Origin: Methylobacterium persicinum
GTDB lineage: Bacteria > Pseudomonadota > Alphaproteobacteria > Rhizobiales > Beijerinckiaceae
DNA: 37,362 nt
Direction of reading: 5' to 3'
NCBI RefSeq assembly: GCF_022179525.1
Contig: NZ_BPQX01000065.1
Coordinates: 1-37,362, forward strand
Below, piece by piece: positions 1-10,302 of this stretch (within the stretch, counting starts at the first letter, position 1; every line of letters starts with the position of its first letter). The notes under the pieces are model-generated. The model did not search any database. It saw only the letters and a list, made by a program, of their open reading frames with translations, and was not told the DNA's origin. The position numbers and the translations under genes were made by a program.

Positions 1-49
1 CGACGGCTTACTCGAACGGGATGGCCTCTCCCGTTCGAGTAAGCCGTCG
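1..49. repeat. Perfect 20-bp inverted repeat (hairpin) at window edge
   Basis: Arms at 1-20 and 30-49 are exact reverse complements and enclose a 9-base loop. The hairpin starts 18 bases past the stop codon of the minus-strand frameshifted gene ending at 68, so it could end transcription of the small minus-strand cassette. The bases that would form a U-tract lie outside the window, so this cannot be settled. A perfect 20-bp stem is long for an ordinary intrinsic terminator; a recombination or end-of-element repeat is the alternative. Confidence 0.8.
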
Positions 50-67
50 CGAAATATCGGGGCTCGG

Positions 68-296
68 TCATGCCTCGTCCTCCCCGTAGGCCTTCACAAC
101 TGCTCGTCCCTCGGGCGTGAGGAACCATGCTAGGCCGTTTGGGTCGTTGATCCGGGATGCGTCCCGCTCCTCCACCAGCCTCATCTCCACCAGGAGGGGG
201 CATCGTACTGGGATACGCTTGGAACCGAAGTCCGGCCGGTGCTCCGGCGACCGCGCGCAGTGCGTTGTGGTAACGGCCTTGGATCGCGATCGTCAT
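68..296 (-). pseudogene. Small gene broken by a one-base frameshift (winged-helix-like C-terminus)
   Basis: An ATG at 294-296 overlaps the TGA of the upstream gene as ATGA, the usual sign of translational coupling. From it the frame reads sensibly (M-T-I-A-I-Q-G-R-Y-H-N-A-L-R-A-V...) as far as the run of five C (plus strand G 196-200). After the run the coherent sequence lies in another frame: L-L-V-E-M-R-L-V-E-E-R, then G-L-A-W-F-L-T-P-E-G-R-A-V-V, ending in TGA at 68-70. Removing one C joins the two halves into a 75-residue protein. The pattern LVExRLVEER...WFLTPEGRAVV resembles small winged-helix proteins of phages and islands, but I cannot name a family. The extra base may be a real mutation, a phase-variable homopolymer or a sequencing error. 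The downstream half alone could start at ATG 184, but that start lacks a properly spaced ribosome binding site. Confidence 0.6.
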
Positions 297-580
297 TCTT
301 CAGTCGGCGTCGCCAGAGCCATTGGGCTCGCGAGCAGAAGTGCATTAACGACCGCTCGTCGCTTATCCGCAGCGCAAGCGTGCGGGTCACGATAGATCAG
401 GAGGGATGGTGTGTGCCGCTCCACTGCCGCGGCGACATCGAGCATGTGGTCTCTGCCGAAACGGTAGGGCGTCGTCTTCGGGTCTGCGAGGAAGCTGTCC
501 GCTGCGTTCGAGATTTCATCGTCCGTGACGATCGCCTTGCGGCGCAGATCGCCGACGGTCGGGGGCGGTTCCTTCGCCAT
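293..580 (-). CDS. Hypothetical 95-residue protein
   Basis: I do not recognise this protein. The start is set at ATG 578-580 because GGGAGG sits 11 bases upstream; a longer frame reaching 676 has no such site and would run through the neighbouring gene. The protein is soluble-looking, with no signal peptide or membrane segment: an N-terminal PPP turn, an acidic helix (VTDDEISNAADSFL), then YRFGRDHMLDVAAAVERHTPSLLIYRDP. It begins 2 bases after the gene at 583-807 ends, and its stop overlaps the start of the frameshifted gene at 68-296, so the three form one translationally linked cassette next to tRNA-Pro. Function unknown; cargo of an integrated element is an inference from context. Confidence 0.65.
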   Translation of the reverse strand: MAKEPPPTVGDLRRKAIVTDDEISNAADSFLADPKTTPYRFGRDHMLDVAAAVERHTPSLLIYRDPHACAADKRRAVVNALLLASPMALATPTEE

Positions 581-582
581 GG

Positions 583-807
583 CTATTGCAACCTCCCGCT
601 CGCCGGCACGACGCCCTCCCGAGCAGCAAGGCTCATCAGCTCCACGTCCGTCCAGATCAGGTCGCCGATCTGCCACAGATCCATGTCGGGCCCGTAAGGC
701 TGCACTGTCCAGCAGATCGTGACGATAGCTTCGGCAGCGTCCTGGGCGGCGAGGATTTCGGCTTCGTAGATCGGGCTTTCTGTCGGGATGACTGTCGGGG
801 CAGTCAT
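583..807 (-). CDS. Hypothetical 74-residue protein
   Basis: First gene of the three-gene cassette that begins 19 bases past the 3' end of tRNA-Pro. The start ATG 805-807 is chosen because the frame upstream of it only reads through the tRNA gene. The ribosome binding site is weak. The protein is acidic, with no membrane segment; recognisable features are an alanine-rich helix (EILAAQDAAEAIVTICW) and an aromatic stretch (DMDLWQIGDLIWTDVELMSL). It ends in TAG two bases before the next gene starts. I do not recognise a family. Base composition here is visibly less GC-rich than the core genes to the right. Confidence 0.6.
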   Translation of the reverse strand: MTAPTVIPTESPIYEAEILAAQDAAEAIVTICWTVQPYGPDMDLWQIGDLIWTDVELMSLAAREGVVPASGRLQ

Positions 808-826
808 TCCAAACCGATCTAAGTAT

Positions 827-903
827 TGGTCGGAGTGGCAGGATTTGAACCTGCGACCCCCACGTCCCGAACGTGGTGCGCTACCAGACTGCGCTACACT
901 CCG
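827..903 (-). tRNA. tRNA-Pro (anticodon CGG)
   Basis: Read on the minus strand, the 7-bp acceptor stem CGGAGTG pairs with CACTCCG, followed by discriminator A and an encoded CCA (827-829). The D-arm has AGCGCAGTCTGGTAGCGC. The anticodon arm is CCACG-TTCGGGA-CGTGG, which puts CGG at the anticodon positions. The T-arm carries GGTTCAAATCC. The cloverleaf is complete at 77 bases including CCA. It decodes the proline codon CCG, frequent in this GC-rich sequence. The tRNA 3' end is a typical integrase target, and the small-gene cassette starts just beyond it. Confidence 0.97.
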
Positions 904-981
904 AAGGCCGGCGGGCGCTGACGCGTCACCGGCGAGCCGGCTTATAGCGACGCCCTCTCCCGCCCGCAAGCGCCCGGGGCG

Positions 982-1689
982 TCATTTCGTCATGAACATG
1001 TCGGCCCAATCTTCGGCGAGGCTGACGGGGCGGATGTCGCAGTCGGCTGCGGTGACCGCCACCGTGGCGCAGGCGCCGGGCCCGACATCGAGGGCAGCCA
1101 TGAACCATTTGCCCCCGCCATCCGCGATCCGCAGCAGTCCCGGCGGCGACGGGGGGACCGCGACGGTGAATGCGGCGAGGGAGAGGGAGAGACCGGTGCC
1201 GAGCGCCTTCACGACCGCTTCCTTGCGGGTCCACAGGGCGAAGAACGCCCCTTCCCGATCCTCCGGTGGCAAGGCTGCAAGGGCCGATGCCTCCTCGGAG
1301 GCAAAGTGGCTACGGGCGATGCGGAGGGCATCGGGCAGCGGGCGCCGCGCTTCCACGTCGACGCCGATCCTCGCACCCTCGACGCAGCCGATGACCGCGA
1401 GGTCGCCCGAATGCGAGAGGTTGAAATCGAAACCGTTGCTCGCCGGACCGGCAACGAACGGGCGCCCGCCCTCCTCCCGGTCGAAGCGCAAGACATCGGG
1501 CGGCACGCCGAGTTCAGCGCCGACGACGAGACGAAGGGCGGCATGGCTCGCGATGAAGCGGTCCCGGTCGGCGCTCCGCAGGAACCTGTTGGCGCGGGCC
1601 AGCTCCTGCGGGTCAAGCAGGCTTTCGCAGCGGACCAGCGACTGCGGCCCGGGGCGGAGGCGGGCGATGGCGACACGGGCGGTGATCAT
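982..1689 (-). CDS. 4'-phosphopantetheinyl transferase superfamily protein
   Basis: Transfers the 4'-phosphopantetheine arm of CoA to a serine of carrier proteins (holo-ACP/PCP formation). At 235 residues it has Sfp/EntD-type rather than AcpS-type length. Visible family motifs are FNLSHSGDLAVI (residues 89-100), the metal-binding GVDVEARR (about 109-116) and WTRKEAVVKALGTGL (about 153-167), whose Glu and Lys are conserved. The ATG at 1687-1689 is preceded by GGAGA with 7-base spacing; longer upstream frames would run into the ligA promoter. It is divergent from ligA, 60 bases away. Sfp-type enzymes usually serve secondary-metabolism carriers, but no polyketide or peptide synthetase is in the window, so the target is unknown. 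Confidence 0.9.
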   Translation of the reverse strand: MITARVAIARLRPGPQSLVRCESLLDPQELARANRFLRSADRDRFIASHAALRLVVGAELGVPPDVLRFDREEGGRPFVAGPASNGFDFNLSHSGDLAVIGCVEGARIGVDVEARRPLPDALRIARSHFASEEASALAALPPEDREGAFFALWTRKEAVVKALGTGLSLSLAAFTVAVPPSPPGLLRIADGGGKWFMAALDVGPGACATVAVTAADCDIRPVSLAEDWADMFMTK

Positions 1690-1740
1690 GCCGGCAATCT
1701 CCGCACGCGCCCACTCTTCCCCGCCGCCGTGATGCGTTAG

Positions 1741-4170
<2,430 letters not shown>

Positions 4171-4225
4171 AGCGGGACTCGTCCAGGGCGTAGACCCTGG
4201 GAACGCCCCGGGAACGCGCGCCTGC

Positions 4226-5077
4226 ATGATCACCCTCGCCCTCGATTTCGAGACCGCCAACGAGCGGCGTGACAGCGCCTGCGCGGTGGGCCTCGCCTGG
4301 ATCGCGGACGGGCGGGTGGTACGCCGGGAAAGCCATCTCATCCGGCCCCCGGAGATGCGCTTCTCCCCCGGCAATATCCGCGTCCACGGGATCCTGCCGG
4401 CCGACGTCGCCGGCAAGCCGGCCTTCGCGGAGGTGATGGCGCCTTACCTCGCCGACCTCGGAGGCGGGGTGATCCTCGCCCACAACGCCACGTTCGATAT
4501 CGGCGTGCTTCGGGCCGGGCTCGGGCGGGCGGGGCTGCCCGTCCCGGATTTTGCCTATCTCTGCACCGTGCAGGTCGCCCGGCGGGTCTTCCCCGCACCG
4601 GAGGGTTGCGGCCTCGGCAAGGTGGCCCGGCGGCTCGGAATCACCTTCGAGCATCACGATGCCGGCGAGGATGCCTATGCCTGTGCCCGCATCGCCCTCG
4701 CCGCCATGGGCGAGACCGGCACCGGGGACGTCCACGGGCTGGCCGCCTCCATCGGCGTGCCGGTTACGGAGGTGCCCGGCGAAGGGGCCCGGCCCGCACC
4801 GGGGCGCGGCGTGATCAGCGGGCGGGCGATGGCCGTTCGTCCCCCGACCTCCGCGTCCCTGAGCTTCCTGATGCGCGGTTCGACGGGCAACCGCTACACG
4901 GTGACCCTCGAAGAGCGCACCAGTGGGGCGGTCCTGCGCTGCACCTGCATGGCCGGGCGCTTCGGCCAGCGCTGCCGCCACGTGAAGGCCCTGGAGGTCG
5001 GCGACATCACCGACCTCCTGTCGGACAACCATTCTGACTTGGCCACCCTCGCGACGCGGCTGGTCCGGGTGGCGTGA
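4226..5077 (+). CDS. DEDDh 3'-5' exonuclease with C-terminal SWIM-like zinc finger
   Basis: Residues 1-160 form a DnaQ/RNase T-type exonuclease fold with all acidic positions visible: D7 and E9 in LDFETAN, D91 in HNATFD, and H144 with D149 in HHDAGEDA (the HxxxxD of the DEDDh subclass). After a Pro/Gly-rich linker (about 183-210), residues about 215-265 carry C239-T-C241-x8-C250-R-H252. This fits the SWIM zinc-finger pattern CxCx(n)CxH, a fold known for binding nucleic acid or protein. The start at ATG 4226 gives the family-typical N-terminus; upstream in-frame codons overlap the ligA end. The position behind ligA suggests a DNA repair or processing role, which is an inference. The catalytic half is secure; the SWIM call rests on the motif alone. 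Confidence 0.85.
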   Translation: MITLALDFETANERRDSACAVGLAWIADGRVVRRESHLIRPPEMRFSPGNIRVHGILPADVAGKPAFAEVMAPYLADLGGGVILAHNATFDIGVLRAGLGRAGLPVPDFAYLCTVQVARRVFPAPEGCGLGKVARRLGITFEHHDAGEDAYACARIALAAMGETGTGDVHGLAASIGVPVTEVPGEGARPAPGRGVISGRAMAVRPPTSASLSFLMRGSTGNRYTVTLEERTSGAVLRCTCMAGRFGQRCRHVKALEVGDITDLLSDNHSDLATLATRLVRVA

Positions 5078-5095
5078 CGCCCGCCTGCGGACGGC

Positions 5096-7294
5096 CTACG
5101 CCGCCCGCTTGGCCGCGCCGTAGAAGGTCCCGCCGCTCTCGGCCATCGCGGCAAGGCTGTCGGGGACGGAGAAGCGCGGCCCGTGTTTCGCTTCCAGGCT
5201 TCGGGCCAGGGCGACGAAGGCCGGGACGCCCATGAAGTCGATGTAGGACAGCACCCCGCCGGTGAACGGAGCGAAGCCGAAGCCGAGGATCGAGCCGACA
5301 TCGGCCTCCCGCGGATCGGTAACGACCCCCTCCCCCACCGTCCGGGCGGCTTCCAGGGCCTGCACCACCAGGAGCCGGTTCTTCAGTTCTGTGAAGTCGA
5401 TGTCCTCGGCCGCGAGGCGGTGGGGCTGAAGCTCGGCCAAGCCGGGCCACAGGCGCTTCGGGGCGCCTTCGGGGTAATCGTAGAAGCCCTTGCGGTTCTT
5501 GCGGCCCAGGCGCCCGCGCTCCTCGACCATCGCGGCCAGGATCGCCTTCTGCGCGGGGTCGACGGCGTGCGGCCCGACCTGCGCCTCGGTGGCCTTGGCG
5601 ATCTTCAGGATCAGGTCGAGGGCGACCTCGTCGTTGAGGGACAGGGGGCCGACCGGCATCCCGGCCTGCCGCCCGGCGCTCTCGATCATGGCCGGGGGCA
5701 CGCCCTCGGCGAACATCTTGTGGCCTTCGAGCAGGTAGGCGCCGACGCAGCGGTTGGCGAAGAAGCCCCGGGAATCGTTGACGACGATCGGGGTCTTCTT
5801 GATCGCCCGGACGTAGTCCAAAGCCACAGCGACCGCCCTGTCGCCGGTGGCAGCGCCCTTGATGATCTCCACGAGCATCATCTTCTCGACGGGCGAGAAG
5901 AAGTGAATGCCCACGAACTGGTCCGGCCGGCGGGAATGGCCCGCCAGGCCGGTGATGGGGAGCGTCGAGGTGTTCGAGGCGAACACCGTCTCCGGCCCGA
6001 TGACCGCCTCGATCCGGGCGATCACGTCGGCCTTCACCCTGGGATCCTCGAACACCGCCTCCACGACAAGGTCGCAGCCAGCGAGCGCCCCATAATCCGC
6101 CGTGGCGGTGATGCGGCCGAGGAGGGCATCCCGGTCGGCGGTCTTGGCGCGGCCCTTGTTGATTTGGCCGGTGATCAGGGCGTGGGCGTGGGCCTTGCCC
6201 TTCTCGGCGGCCTCGGCACTCTGGTCGATGAGCACCACCTCGAACCCGGCCTGGGCGGTGACGTAGGCGACGCCCGCGCCCATGAAGCCCGCGCCGACCA
6301 CGCCGACCTTACGTAACGTGGCGGGCGGCACGTCCTTCGGCCGCCGGGCGCCTTTGTTCAACTCGCCCATGGAGAGGAACAGGGTGCGGATCATCGCCGC
6401 CGCCTCCTTGGTCCGGAGGATCTGCGCGAAGTAGCGGCTCTCGACCCGGAGGGCGAGATCCATGGGAAGCTGCAGACCCTCGTAGACGGAGGCCAGGATG
6501 GCCTTGGCTGCGGGATAGTTATCATGGGTCTCGCGACGGTAGATCGCGTTGGCCGCCGGCCAGACCTGCATGCCGGCGGGCGAATAGACCTTCCCGGACG
6601 GCGCCTTGAACTTCGGCGCATCCCAGGGGGCGACCGCCGAGCCGCCGTCGCGGATCCAGGCCTTGGCTTGCGCCACGATGTCGGCCTCCGGCGCCACCGC
6701 GTGGACCAAGCCCATGCCCTTCGCCATGGGCGCCCGGATCTGCTCGCCCTTGAACAGCATCTGGAGGGCATCGCCGGTCTGCATCAGGCGGGCGACGCGT
6801 TGCGTGCCGCCGCCGCCGGGGAACAGCCCCACCTTGATCTCAGGGAGGCCGACCCGGGTGTGGGGCGCGTCCGAGGCGATCCGGTGGTGGCAGGCCAGGG
6901 CGAGCTCGAAGGCGCCGCCCAGGCACAGTCCGTGGATCGCCACCGCGAAGGGCTTGCCGCAGGTTTCCAGGCGCCGGAACAGCAGCGTGAGCCGGCGGGA
7001 CTCCTCGAAGAAGCGGCGCATGGCCGCCTCCTCGCCCTCGTCGGCCCGGAGCCGTTCATAGGTGGCCCGCATGCCCTGGAGCATGGTGAGGTCGGCGCCC
7101 CCGGAGAAGTTTTCCTTCCCCGTGGCGATGACGCAGCCCTTGATCGCCGGATCGGCGGCGACGGTCTCCACGATGGCCGAGAGTTCCTCCATCACCGCTT
7201 CGGTGATGACGTTCATCGAGCGGCCCGGCATGTCCCAGACCGCCAGCGCGATGCCGTCGGAATCGGTCTCGAACCGGAAATTGCCTGACGTCAT
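5096..7294 (-). CDS. fadJ: Fused enoyl-CoA hydratase / 3-hydroxyacyl-CoA dehydrogenase (fatty acid oxidation alpha subunit)
   Basis: Performs hydration and then NAD-dependent oxidation in beta-oxidation. The N-terminal crotonase domain (about 1-200) retains both catalytic glutamates: E130 in LGGAFELAL and E152 in LPEIKVGLF. The central NAD-binding Rossmann motif GAGFMGAG lies at 334-341. The dehydrogenase His464 is in GIHFFSPVEKM. Two C-terminal 3HCDH domains follow. The length of 732 is normal for FadJ/FadB-like proteins. ATG at 7292-7294 has AAGGAG 7 bases upstream. It is the last gene of a minus-strand run thiolase - DUF2059 protein - fadJ with gaps of 39 and 50 bases, so a shared transcript is likely. 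FadB versus FadJ naming cannot be settled from sequence. Confidence 0.93.
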   Translation of the reverse strand: MTSGNFRFETDSDGIALAVWDMPGRSMNVITEAVMEELSAIVETVAADPAIKGCVIATGKENFSGGADLTMLQGMRATYERLRADEGEEAAMRRFFEESRRLTLLFRRLETCGKPFAVAIHGLCLGGAFELALACHHRIASDAPHTRVGLPEIKVGLFPGGGGTQRVARLMQTGDALQMLFKGEQIRAPMAKGMGLVHAVAPEADIVAQAKAWIRDGGSAVAPWDAPKFKAPSGKVYSPAGMQVWPAANAIYRRETHDNYPAAKAILASVYEGLQLPMDLALRVESRYFAQILRTKEAAAMIRTLFLSMGELNKGARRPKDVPPATLRKVGVVGAGFMGAGVAYVTAQAGFEVVLIDQSAEAAEKGKAHAHALITGQINKGRAKTADRDALLGRITATADYGALAGCDLVVEAVFEDPRVKADVIARIEAVIGPETVFASNTSTLPITGLAGHSRRPDQFVGIHFFSPVEKMMLVEIIKGAATGDRAVAVALDYVRAIKKTPIVVNDSRGFFANRCVGAYLLEGHKMFAEGVPPAMIESAGRQAGMPVGPLSLNDEVALDLILKIAKATEAQVGPHAVDPAQKAILAAMVEERGRLGRKNRKGFYDYPEGAPKRLWPGLAELQPHRLAAEDIDFTELKNRLLVVQALEAARTVGEGVVTDPREADVGSILGFGFAPFTGGVLSYIDFMGVPAFVALARSLEAKHGPRFSVPDSLAAMAESGGTFYGAAKRAA

Positions 7295-7344
7295 GGAATC
7301 GCTCCTTCCCGGTCTCTCGCTGGATGGGCTGCGCCGGTCGTCCC

Positions 7345-7839
7345 TTACTTCGGCGCCGGGGCCGGCACGGGGCTGGGGGGCGCGCCGGGGGGCGCGTTAT
7401 CCGTCGCCGAGGCGACGGCGAGCATGTTCAGCAGCTTCGTCACCGAGTTCTGCGAGATCGCCGTCACCGCCGAATTCGGATCGGCGTTCATGGTCTGGAA
7501 CTTCTCGTAGACCGGATCGGAGTAGATCTCGTCGAGATGCTTCAGCTCGGTCAGGCTGAACTTCTGGGCGTATTCCTTGGACAGCCCCTCAACCATCAGG
7601 TTGCGCTGCTTCTCGAACTCCGCATTCAGCTCCTTGCGCACGGCCTCGGCGCGGGCCTCCGGCATCGGGGCGGTGGTCTTCTCGAGGGCCACGTTGAAGC
7701 CGGTCTGGAGATTCTTGATCAGGGTCTTGTTGACGAGCTTCGTCGCCTCGGCGACCCGGTCGCTCGTCTCATCGGCGCGGGCAGCGAGCGGCGCGCACAG
7801 GGCGACGCCGAGGCAGAGGGTGGCGATCAGACGGTTCAA
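7345..7839 (-). CDS. Secreted DUF2059 domain protein
   Basis: A 164-residue protein with a clear signal peptide (LIATLCLGVALCAPLAARA, cleavage predicted near residue 22), then a helical body typical of DUF2059, with KFSLTELKHLDEIYSDPVYEKF near residues 92-113. The tail is proline-rich. The function of DUF2059 is unknown; the protein is expected in the periplasm. The start codon is TTG (7837-7839), supported by GGGAGG 6 bases upstream; there is no better in-frame start. It sits between a thiolase and the multifunctional beta-oxidation gene, which suggests co-expression, but nothing in the sequence links it mechanistically to acyl-CoA metabolism. Confidence 0.85.
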   Translation of the reverse strand: MNRLIATLCLGVALCAPLAARADETSDRVAEATKLVNKTLIKNLQTGFNVALEKTTAPMPEARAEAVRKELNAEFEKQRNLMVEGLSKEYAQKFSLTELKHLDEIYSDPVYEKFQTMNADPNSAVTAISQNSVTKLLNMLAVASATDNAPPGAPPSPVPAPAPK

Positions 7840-7878
7840 GGTTTTCCTCCCGTTTCGTGTTGGAGATCGAGTGTATGG

Positions 7879-9087
7879 TCAGACGCGCTCGATGATCGTC
7901 GCGGTGCCCATCCCGGCGCCGATGCACAGGGTGACGAGGGCGCGTTCCTTGCCCGTGCGCTCCAGCTCATCGAGGGCCGTGCCCAGGATCATCGCACCCG
8001 TCGCCCCAAGGGGATGGCCGAGGGCGATGGCTCCTCCGTTCACGTTGACGGCGTCCGGATCGAGGTCGAAGGCTTGGCAGAAGCGGAGCACCACGGCGGC
8101 GAAGGCTTCGTTGACCTCGATGAGGTCGATGTCGTCCAGGGTCATCCCCGCCCGGTCGAGCACCTTGCGCGTCACGTCGATGGGGCCGGTCAGCATCAGC
8201 GCGGGGTCGGACCCGATATTGGCGAAGGCGCGGATGCGCGCCCGGGGCTTGAGGCCCGCGGCCTCGCCGGCCTCCTGCGAGCCGATCAGCACCGCGGCCG
8301 CCCCGTCCACGATCCCGGAGGAGTTGCCGGCATGGTGGACATGCTCGACGAACTCGACATCTGGATGGGCGTCCGTTGCGACCGCGTCGAAGCCGCCCAT
8401 CTGGCCCATCTGCACGAAGGACGGCTTGAGTGCGGCCAGCGACTGCATGTCCGTGCCCGGCCGCATGTGCTCGTCGCGGTCGAGGAGGACGATGCCGTTC
8501 ACGTCGCGCACGGGCACCACCGAGCGGGCGAACAGCCCCTGGTCCCAGGAGCGGGCGGCCAGTTCCTGCGAGCGAACGGCGTAGGCGTCGCAGGCATCCC
8601 GGCTGAAGCCGTACTTGGTGGCGATCAGGTCCGCCGAGATGCCCTGCGGCATGAAGTAGGATTTGACGGCGATGGCCGGATCGACCGGCCACGCCCCGCC
8701 TGAGGCGCCGATGCCGATGCGGCTCATGGATTCGACGCCGCCGCCGACGGCCATATGGTGCTGGCCCGACATGACCTGCGCGGCGGCGAAATTCACCGCA
8801 TCGAGGCCCGAGGCGCAGAAGCGGTTGATCTGCACGCCGGGGACGTGGATCCCGTAATCGGCCACCAGGGCGGCGGCCCGGGCGATGTCACCCCCCGCTT
8901 CGCCCACCGGATCGACACAACCCAGGATCACGTCATCCACCAGCCGTGTGTCGAGGCCGTTGCGGTCCTTCAGGGCCCGCAGGGCGGTCTCGGCGAGGCG
9001 CAGGGCCGTCACCTCATGCAGGGCGCCATCGGCCTTCCCCCGGCCGCGGGGCGTGCGGACGTGGTCGTAGATGAAGGCTGTCGGCAT
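7879..9087 (-). CDS. Acetyl-CoA C-acyltransferase (thiolase)
   Basis: Catalyses thiolytic cleavage of 3-ketoacyl-CoA, or the reverse condensation of two acetyl-CoA. All three catalytic residues are visible: Cys91 in [11 protein letters not shown], His358 in [11 protein letters not shown], and Cys388 in [10 protein letters not shown]. At 402 residues it has standard thiolase length. The start is ATG 9085-9087 with GAAAGG 6-7 bases upstream; the longer frame to 9123 has no good site. Directly downstream lie the DUF2059 gene and the hydratase/dehydrogenase, so it probably provides the FadA/FadI activity for that enzyme. Whether it prefers long-chain substrates or acetoacetyl-CoA (phaA/atoB type) cannot be decided here. 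Confidence 0.93.
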   Translation of the reverse strand: MPTAFIYDHVRTPRGRGKADGALHEVTALRLAETALRALKDRNGLDTRLVDDVILGCVDPVGEAGGDIARAAALVADYGIHVPGVQINRFCASGLDAVNFAAAQVMSGQHHMAVGGGVESMSRIGIGASGGAWPVDPAIAVKSYFMPQGISADLIATKYGFSRDACDAYAVRSQELAARSWDQGLFARSVVPVRDVNGIVLLDRDEHMRPGTDMQSLAALKPSFVQMGQMGGFDAVATDAHPDVEFVEHVHHAGNSSGIVDGAAAVLIGSQEAGEAAGLKPRARIRAFANIGSDPALMLTGPIDVTRKVLDRAGMTLDDIDLIEVNEAFAAVVLRFCQAFDLDPDAVNVNGGAIALGHPLGATGAMILGTALDELERTGKERALVTLCIGAGMGTATIIERV

Positions 9088-9246
9088 CGGCGTACCTTTC
9101 GCTCTCCCCGCCCTTCGGCGCACCGGGCTTACAGGGCCGTCCTCGCTCGCACCAGTCTCAAGTGGCGCGGCTTATGTCGTACGGCGCGGCAAGAACGCCC
9201 ATCGCCCCAGCCTCCGCCGTTATCGCGTGCGCCGCGGGGAAAACCC

Positions 9247-10023
9247 TCACCCCCTCGCCTCTGCCACCGCCCTCCGGAAGGCGTCCGCCAAGAGGACGCC
9301 GTCGTAGCCGATGGAGGCGAGCTTGAAGCCCATGTCGATCATTTCCCTGGCGCGGGCCGGGCCGGCGGCGAAGGCACAGGGGATCTTGCCGGCGGCGAGC
9401 GTCGTGCGGACGATCTCCCGAAGCGCCTCCGTCACCGCGCTGCCGGTGGGATCGAAGCGGGCGCCGTTCGACAGGGCGATGGACAGGTCGCCGGGGCCCA
9501 CGAGGATCCCGTCGATCCCCGGCACCCGGAGGATGGCGGGGAGGTTGGCGATGGCCTCCCGGGTTTCGCACATGGCGATGGTCATGGTCCGGGCGTTGGC
9601 CTTCGTCAGGTAATCCTGCGGATCGGCGAGGTCCGAGAACCACATAGCCCGGTCCGGCCCCCAGCTGCGCTGGCCGACGGGCGGAAATTTCGTCGCCGCG
9701 GCGAAGGCGCGGGCGTCGGCCTCGGTGTTGATCATCGGCGCGACGATGCCGGCCGCGCCTGCATCCAGCATCCGCGAGGCCATGGCGAAGTCGCCGACCG
9801 CGATCCGCACGAGCCCGGGACGGCCGGCCAGGGCCAGCTCGGTGAGCCCTGCGACGGTCGCGGGAACGTCGTAGGTCCCGTGCTGCTGGTCGAGGAGCAC
9901 GACGTCGAAACCGGACCGGGCCATCAGGCCCGCCAGGGCGACGTCGGCGAGGCAGGACCACCCGAGCAGGCGGCCGCCCTCGCCGCGGAGCAGATCGGGC
10001 AGGCTCGGCACGGGTGCGGTCAC
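9247..10023 (-). CDS. HpcH/HpaI-type aldolase/citrate lyase family protein
   Basis: A class II, metal-dependent 2-keto-acid aldolase of the HpcH/HpaI family (TIM barrel), related to 4-hydroxy-2-oxoheptanedioate and 2-keto-3-deoxy-rhamnonate aldolases. Expected active-site positions are present: His48 in LDQQHGTYD, Arg73 in LVRIAVGD, metal ligands Glu153 in CETREAI and Asp179 in VGPGDLS. I chose GTG 10021-10023 because AGGA lies 7 bases upstream and the family body begins shortly after. An ATG at 10129-10131 would add 36 residues unlike the family, with poor spacing. It is divergent from tolQ across 279 bases. It precedes the thiolase by 159 bases, probably a separate transcript. Substrate unknown. 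Confidence 0.88.
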   Translation of the reverse strand: MTAPVPSLPDLLRGEGGRLLGWSCLADVALAGLMARSGFDVVLLDQQHGTYDVPATVAGLTELALAGRPGLVRIAVGDFAMASRMLDAGAAGIVAPMINTEADARAFAAATKFPPVGQRSWGPDRAMWFSDLADPQDYLTKANARTMTIAMCETREAIANLPAILRVPGIDGILVGPGDLSIALSNGARFDPTGSAVTEALREIVRTTLAAGKIPCAFAAGPARAREMIDMGFKLASIGYDGVLLADAFRRAVAEARG

Positions 10024-10302
10024 GGAGGGATCCTGCTTGGTTGCGGTGAGAGCAGCATAGGGAGGCGTCCCCGCCCCGGTCCAGCCGCCCTTTGACCGGA
10101 AAGGCCTCAAGATCGCCGGGATTTCAACCAATCCTTAACCCTGACGCGCCCTTAGAATCCGGTGCACGCCACGAACGAGCCCGGTCGGGACCGGCCCTTA
10201 CTTTCGACAGATTCGCGGGCGATAGCATTGATATCGCTCGAATTTCCGGCAGCGGGGCGTGCCCGCACCCGCATGCCGGTTCGGAGCAGGAGACTTCGAC
10301 GG

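Noticed and set aside
808-969. N-terminal extension of the 74-residue protein reading VAQSGSAPRSGRGGRRFKSC
   Set aside because: This is the translation of the tRNA-Pro gene, a well-known artefact.
10219-10237. GCGATA-N7-TATCGC inverted repeat before tolQ
   Set aside because: Six-base arms with a seven-base gap are expected by chance at this length and match no operator I know.
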